A stretch of 39,458 nucleotides of DNA, from contig NZ_LGIU01000104.1 of NCBI RefSeq assembly GCF_001187915.1, forward strand, positions 1-39,458, read 5' to 3'. The position numbers and the translations under genes are program-made. The stretch comes from Arthrobacter sp. RIT-PI-e. Lineage in GTDB: Bacteria > Actinomycetota > Actinomycetes > Actinomycetales > Micrococcaceae. Shown in pieces: positions 36,066 to 39,458 of this stretch (positions are counted from its first letter, which is position 1; every line of letters begins with the position of its first letter). Below the pieces are notes generated by a model. That model saw nothing but the letters and a program-made list of their open reading frames with translations. It made no database searches and was not told the origin of the DNA.

Positions 36066-36557
36066 ATGGGCAGGGCTCGGCAGGGGACCGCGACACCGGC
36101 GCTGGCGGCCCTCGTCGCCGCGGGCATCAGCTTCGTCCCGCGGCCCTACGAGCACGACGAGCGGGTCACGGCGTTCGGCGACGAGGCCGCGAGCGCACTG
36201 GGCGTCCCGCCCGAGCGGGTGTTCAAGACGCTGCTGACCCAGGTGGACGATGCTCCGGTGACCGCCGTCGTCCCCGTCAGCGGGTCCCTCGACCTGAAGG
36301 CACTGGCGCACGTTCTGCGGGCGCGCAGGGCCGTGCTGGCGGATCCCGCGACGGCACAGCGGAGAACAGGATACGTGCTGGGCGGGATCTCACCGCTCGG
36401 GCAGCGGCGGCCAACACCGGTGGTCCTCGACGACTCCGCGATGTCCCATGCGTCGATCCTCGTGTCCGCCGGCCGGCGGGGGCTCGACGTGGAACTCGCC
36501 CCTGCGGACCTCGTGGCCGTCACCCGCGCGGGACTGGCACCCATCGCCGGTCCGTGA
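36066..36557 (+). CDS. ybaK: Aminoacyl-tRNA deacylase, YbaK/EbsC (Cys-tRNA(Pro)) family
   Basis: A 163-residue single-domain trans-editing enzyme. Family-like segments: GTATPALAALVAAGISFV at the N-terminus, ALGVPPERVFKTLLTQVDD with the invariant Lys, VVPVSGSLDLKALAHVL, and the Gly-rich TGYVLGGISPLGQRR and SAGRRGLDVELAPADLV near the C-terminus. YbaK hydrolyses Cys-tRNA(Pro) made in error by prolyl-tRNA synthetase. The ATG at 36066 follows the previous gene by 16 nt, with a weak ribosome site. Confidence 0.9.
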   Translation: MGRARQGTATPALAALVAAGISFVPRPYEHDERVTAFGDEAASALGVPPERVFKTLLTQVDDAPVTAVVPVSGSLDLKALAHVLRARRAVLADPATAQRRTGYVLGGISPLGQRRPTPVVLDDSAMSHASILVSAGRRGLDVELAPADLVAVTRAGLAPIAGP

Positions 36558-36568
36558 CCGATGCTCGG

Positions 36569-36574
36569 TAGGGT
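36569..36574 (+). promoter_or_regulatory. -10 box of GNAT gene, leaderless-type
   Basis: TAGGGT, then GGGCCC, then the GTG at 36581. Same layout as at 33254-33266. Confidence 0.5.
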
Positions 36575-36580
36575 GGGCCC

Positions 36581-37003
36581 GTGAAGCTGACCACCGGTGA
36601 CCTCCCGCCCCTCGACGAAGCACTCGCCCTCTACGATTCCGTGGGCTGGACCGCCTACACACGGGACCCGGACCGCTTGCGGCGCAGCCTCGCGAACTCG
36701 CACGTGGTCCTCACGGTCCGGGACGACGCCGGGATGCTGCTCGGGCTGGCACGGACCGTCTCCGACGGCGAGTCCGTCTGCTACGTCCAGGACATCCTCG
36801 TGGACCCCGCCGCCCAGCGGCGCGGTGTGGGCCGGCTGCTGCTCCAGGAGATCCTCGACCGGTACCGGCACTGCATGTTCGTGGCGCTCAGCACGGACGC
36901 CGCCGACACGGAGGATGCACGGCGATCCCCCCCGTTCTACCGCTCCCTGGGGTTCGTCCCGCACCCGGAGCTCGGGCTGGCAGCCTTCGGGTACCGGCCG
37001 TGA
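36581..37003 (+). CDS. GNAT family N-acetyltransferase
   Basis: A 140-residue compact GNAT domain. CYVQDILVDPAAQRRGVGRLL holds the V-x-P and the acetyl-CoA pyrophosphate loop QRRGVG; RSPPFYRSLGF is the C-terminal motif. The substrate is unknown. The GTG start has no Shine-Dalgarno but a -10-like box 6 nt upstream. Its TGA overlaps the GTG of the next GNAT gene (GTGA), so two acetyltransferases of different subgroups are made from one message. Confidence 0.9.
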   Translation: MKLTTGDLPPLDEALALYDSVGWTAYTRDPDRLRRSLANSHVVLTVRDDAGMLLGLARTVSDGESVCYVQDILVDPAAQRRGVGRLLLQEILDRYRHCMFVALSTDAADTEDARRSPPFYRSLGFVPHPELGLAAFGYRP

Positions 37004-37635
37004 GCACTACTCCTCCGCTCCCGCCGTGGCCTCCCACCCGACCCGCCGCCGGATCCGTGGTCCTGCGGCCGTTCGAGGACGCGGACGTGCCCATGGTGCA
37101 GGATCTCTCCACCGACCCCTACGTACCGCTCATCGGCACACTCCCCTCCCGGTGCGACGCGCCGGAAGCACTGGCCTACATGGAGCGGCAACGGCTGCGG
37201 CACCCCGACGGTACCGGGTTCTCGTTCGCCATCGCCGATACCGGGACCGGTCACGCCCTCGGGATGATCGGGCTGTGGTTGCGCGAACTCGCCTCGGGGC
37301 GGGCGCAGATCGGCTACGCCGTGGCTCCCCGCGCCCGCGGCCGGGGAGCCGGCTCGGACGCCCTCCGCGCCGTCGTCGGCTTCGCCTGGACCCTGCCGCA
37401 GCTCCACCGGCTCGAGCTGCACGTCGAACCGTGGAACATGCCGTCCGTTGCCGTGGCCCACCGCGCCGGTTTCGAGTACGAGGGAACCCTGCGGAGCTAC
37501 CGGGAGATCGGCGGGGTCCGCCGCGATCTCGACGCCTACGCGCTGATCCGCACCGCACCACCGGACACCGTGGGACCCCCGGAGACCGGGATGCCCACGG
37601 TGATCACGGACGGGCGGCCCACGTCCGCACCCTGA
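37000..37635 (+). CDS. GNAT family N-acetyltransferase (RimJ/RimL type)
   Basis: A 211-residue GNAT of the RimJ/RimL type: SVVLRPFEDADVPMVQDLS at the start, IGYAVAPRARGRGAGSDALR as the acetyl-CoA loop, and LHVEPWNMPSVAVAHRAGFEYEG as the C-terminal motif. The N-terminal 18 residues are Pro-rich. The last ~33 residues lie beyond the domain and are encoded in a 100-bp stretch (37536-37635) shared tail to tail with phzF on the other strand. Co-translated with the preceding GNAT. Confidence 0.88.
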   Translation: MSTTPPLPPWPPTRPAAGSVVLRPFEDADVPMVQDLSTDPYVPLIGTLPSRCDAPEALAYMERQRLRHPDGTGFSFAIADTGTGHALGMIGLWLRELASGRAQIGYAVAPRARGRGAGSDALRAVVGFAWTLPQLHRLELHVEPWNMPSVAVAHRAGFEYEGTLRSYREIGGVRRDLDAYALIRTAPPDTVGPPETGMPTVITDGRPTSAP

Positions 37636-38420
37636 TGCACCGTGAGGGTGGACGGCGCCGGGACCTCCCCGAGCTTCCGGAGGTAACTCCCGAGGGCTGC
37701 GGCAGCCGACCCGGTGGCCGGATCCTCACGGACGCCTCCGGGCGGGAACGGGTTCCGCGCCTCGAACTCGTGCGGCCCGAGCCGGTGCACCACGGCGACG
37801 GTGGCACCCCAGCCCTGCGCCGCCATCAACTCCTTCAACTCGGGGTAGTCGTAGTCGAGGCCGCGCAGCACGGCGGCGTCGCGCACCGGGACGATCGGGT
37901 GCGCATTGCCCGAGAAGGCGACGAGAACGGGAAGGGACTCCATCAGGTCCGCCTCCTCCAACCGGAGGCAGCGGAGCAGCGCGGCACGGACGGAGCGCTC
38001 CGGCGGAGCCACCCAGGGCTCCGCGGTGCGGATCGAGGCGATGATCCTTCCCTCGGCGCGACGACTGGTGAGCTCCAGCTCACCCACGGCGGTGGAGAGC
38101 AGCAGCGCTCCCGGGCCGTCCCGCTCGGCGAGCGCCACACCGGTGGCGATGGTGGCGTGCCCGCAGAACGGGACCTCGGCCTCGGGCGCGAAGTAGCGGA
38201 TGCTCGCGCTCCCCCCGCATCGTCGGGAGACGAAGGCCGTCTCCGCATACCCCAGCTCGGCGGCGACGGCCTGCATCTGCTCGCGCGTCAGGGTATCGGC
38301 GTCGAGCACCACGCCGGCGGGATTCCCGCCGTCCGGCCGGTCCGTGAATGCGGCGTAGCGGAGGATCTCGAGGGTGCCGGAACGGTCGCCCCCGGGTAGC
38401 TCCGCGGCGTGCCCGGTCAT
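37536..38420 (-). CDS. PhzF family phenazine-biosynthesis-like isomerase
   Basis: A 294-residue protein with the diaminopimelate-epimerase-like double-domain fold. GGNPAGVVLDAD is the first motif; the catalytic Glu is Glu60 in GYAETAFV; EVPFCGHATIATGVALAE and EDPATGSAAAALGSYL are the second-domain signatures. PhzF itself isomerises DHHA in phenazine synthesis, but most genomic members have unknown substrates and no other phz gene is present. The ATG at 38420 overlaps the stop of the upstream shikimate-dehydrogenase-like gene (ATGA). The C-terminal conserved GADVGRPSVITV lies in the overlap with the convergent GNAT. Confidence 0.9.
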   Translation of the reverse strand: MTGHAAELPGGDRSGTLEILRYAAFTDRPDGGNPAGVVLDADTLTREQMQAVAAELGYAETAFVSRRCGGSASIRYFAPEAEVPFCGHATIATGVALAERDGPGALLLSTAVGELELTSRRAEGRIIASIRTAEPWVAPPERSVRAALLRCLRLEEADLMESLPVLVAFSGNAHPIVPVRDAAVLRGLDYDYPELKELMAAQGWGATVAVVHRLGPHEFEARNPFPPGGVREDPATGSAAAALGSYLRKLGEVPAPSTLTVHQGADVGRPSVITVGIPVSGGPTVSGGAVRISA

Positions 38421-39235
38421 GCCGGGAGGCGTGAGAACTCGCCGGCTGCGCGCACCTGCTCCGGGCTGGGGCGGACGCCCGTGTAGAGGACGAACTGCTC
38501 CTCGGCCTGGTACGCGACCACCTCGGCTCCCGTGATCACCGGGATACCCGCCTGCCGGGCGGCGAGGATCAGCGGTGTCTCCGAGGGTGAGGCAACGACG
38601 TCGAACACCACCTGAGCGGCGGCGATGGCGTCCTCCGGGTAGGCGAGGTCCTCGGCGTTCGGGCCGGTCATGCCCAGGGGCGTGACATTGAGGAGCAGAT
38701 CCGCCGTCGTGCTGCCCACCTCCTGCTGCCAGTCGAAGCCGTACCGGTCCGCGAGCGCCCGGCCGGTCACCTCGTTGCGGGCCACGACGGTCACCCGCTC
38801 GAACCCGGAGTCCCGGAGCGCCGCGACCACGGCCTTGGCCATCCCGCCGGACCCCTGCACGAGCACCGAGGAGGAGACAGGCATCCCGTGCTCCCGGAGC
38901 AGGCGTTCGACGGCGAGGTAGTCGGTGTTGTAGGCGGTGAGGACGCCGTCGTCGTTCACGATCGTGTTCACCGAGTCGATGGCACGGGCGGATGCGTCGA
39001 GGTGGTCCACGAGGGCGATCACCTCCTCCTTGAACGGCATGGAGACCGCACAACCACGGATGCCGAGGCCGCGCACTCCCGCGATGGCGGACGGCAGATC
39101 GGTGGTGGTGAACGCCTTGTAGACGAAGTTCAGGCCCAGTTCCTCGTAGAGGTGGTTGTGGAAGCGCGTGCCGATGTTGCTGGGGCGCGCGGCCAGGGAG
39201 ATGCAGAGGGTCATGTCTTTGTTCAGGATGGGCAC
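38417..39235 (-). CDS. Shikimate dehydrogenase-like protein (HI0607/SDH-L type)
   Basis: A 272-residue member of the AroE superfamily. The N-terminus (INKDxxLCISLAARPSNIGTRFHN-like) matches the HI0607-like SDH-L group rather than true AroE. Lys69 in SMPFKEE and Asp in NTDYLAVE are the equivalents of the catalytic pair, and the Rossmann loop is VQGSGGMAKAV. Family members bind NADP(H), but SDH-L is reported to be a poor shikimate dehydrogenase, so the natural substrate is uncertain. GTG start at 39235 with no visible Shine-Dalgarno; the sequence upstream is the low-complexity end of the window. Co-translated with PhzF. Confidence 0.88.
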   Translation of the reverse strand: MPILNKDMTLCISLAARPSNIGTRFHNHLYEELGLNFVYKAFTTTDLPSAIAGVRGLGIRGCAVSMPFKEEVIALVDHLDASARAIDSVNTIVNDDGVLTAYNTDYLAVERLLREHGMPVSSSVLVQGSGGMAKAVVAALRDSGFERVTVVARNEVTGRALADRYGFDWQQEVGSTTADLLLNVTPLGMTGPNAEDLAYPEDAIAAAQVVFDVVASPSETPLILAARQAGIPVITGAEVVAYQAEEQFVLYTGVRPSPEQVRAAGEFSRLPA

Positions 39236-39247
39236 CGCACCATTGTG

Positions 39248-39458
39248 CCCCCCCCCCCCCCCCCCCCCACCCCCCGGGGGGGGGAGCCCAACACCCCCCC
39301 CCCCCCCCGGGGCCGCCCCCGGGGGCGCCGGGGGGGCACCGGGGGCCCCGGCGGGGCGGGGGGGGGGGGGGCCGGGGGGGCGCCGGGGGGCCGTGGCCGG
39401 GCCGCGGGGCCCGGGGCGGGTGCCCGGGCGCGGGGCGGGACCCGGGGGGGCGGGCGAG
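39248..39458. other. Low-complexity G/C homopolymer region, likely artefact
   Basis: Begins with 21 consecutive C, followed by long C and G runs with only about a dozen A/T in 211 bases. It encodes nothing recognisable and does not resemble the rest of the window. Probably poor-quality sequence or mis-assembly at a contig end. Confidence 0.75.

Noticed and set aside
39236..39247. CACAAT 6 nt before the GTG of the SDH-like gene as a leaderless -10
   Set aside because: Does not fit TANNNT, and adjoins the unreliable low-complexity end.

Overview
The window is high-GC DNA with tightly packed genes, many 1-4 nt start/stop overlaps, GTG and TTG starts, and Gram-positive actinobacterial hallmarks. 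These include GuaB together with the GuaB3 paralogue, an RNase J, a CIRCE-controlled groES-groEL operon with a His-containing GroEL tail, a DtxR/IdeR-type iron box, and TANNNT boxes about 6 nt before starts, as expected of leaderless mRNAs. The best guess is a member of the Micrococcales (Arthrobacter/Citricoccus/Kocuria-like Micrococcaceae). This rests on gene content and protein character read by eye, not on a database search. I see no tRNA, rRNA, CRISPR array, transposase or phage gene.

Layout. 1-3556: one half of a probable heterodimeric ABC exporter, then (minus strand) a stand-alone fructose-type PTS IIA protein and GuaB3. 3667-9466: a minus-strand catabolic operon of CitMHS-type carboxylate transporter, AtuA, a small AtuA-like subunit and a secreted CocE/S15-type hydrolase. 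It is divergent from a LysR regulator and has a CRP-like palindrome between them. 9515-13060: an acetoacetate module (thiolase, ScoB, ScoA) divergent from an IclR regulator, with two matching operator-like palindromes. The two modules face each other across a bidirectional terminator, and both could feed an acyl/oxo-acid into central metabolism. 13078-16294: a GNAT enzyme, an unrecognised protein and a second ABC exporter.

16346-19838: guaB and the divergent rnj (RNase J), with a second CRP-like palindrome between them. 20030-24362: a small membrane protein, two secreted lipoproteins and an orphan FtsW-type SEDS glycosyltransferase. 24593-27090: an EamA exporter divergent from a LysR-SRPBCC pair. 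27205-29188: groES-groEL under two tandem CIRCE elements. 29509-33256: a four-gene FatBDCE/YclQNOP-type siderophore ABC importer behind an iron box. Its second permease has no stop codon at the expected end and reads about 85 codons into the ATPase gene.

33266-37635: a rightward run of housekeeping and accessory genes (THUMP-like methyltransferase, HAD phosphatase, small hypotheticals, YbaK-type deacylase, two GNATs). 37536-39235: a leftward pair, a shikimate-dehydrogenase-like protein and PhzF, overlapping the last GNAT tail to tail by 100 bp. The last ~210 bases are an almost pure G/C low-complexity stretch that looks like a sequencing or assembly artefact.

The most interesting unit is the CitMHS-AtuA-AtuA'-CocE operon with its regulator. 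The biochemical role of AtuA is not established to my knowledge, and the four genes together look like a complete extracellular-hydrolysis, import and intracellular-processing route for an unknown carboxylate or ester. The neighbouring thiolase is odd because glycine replaces its C-terminal catalytic cysteine.
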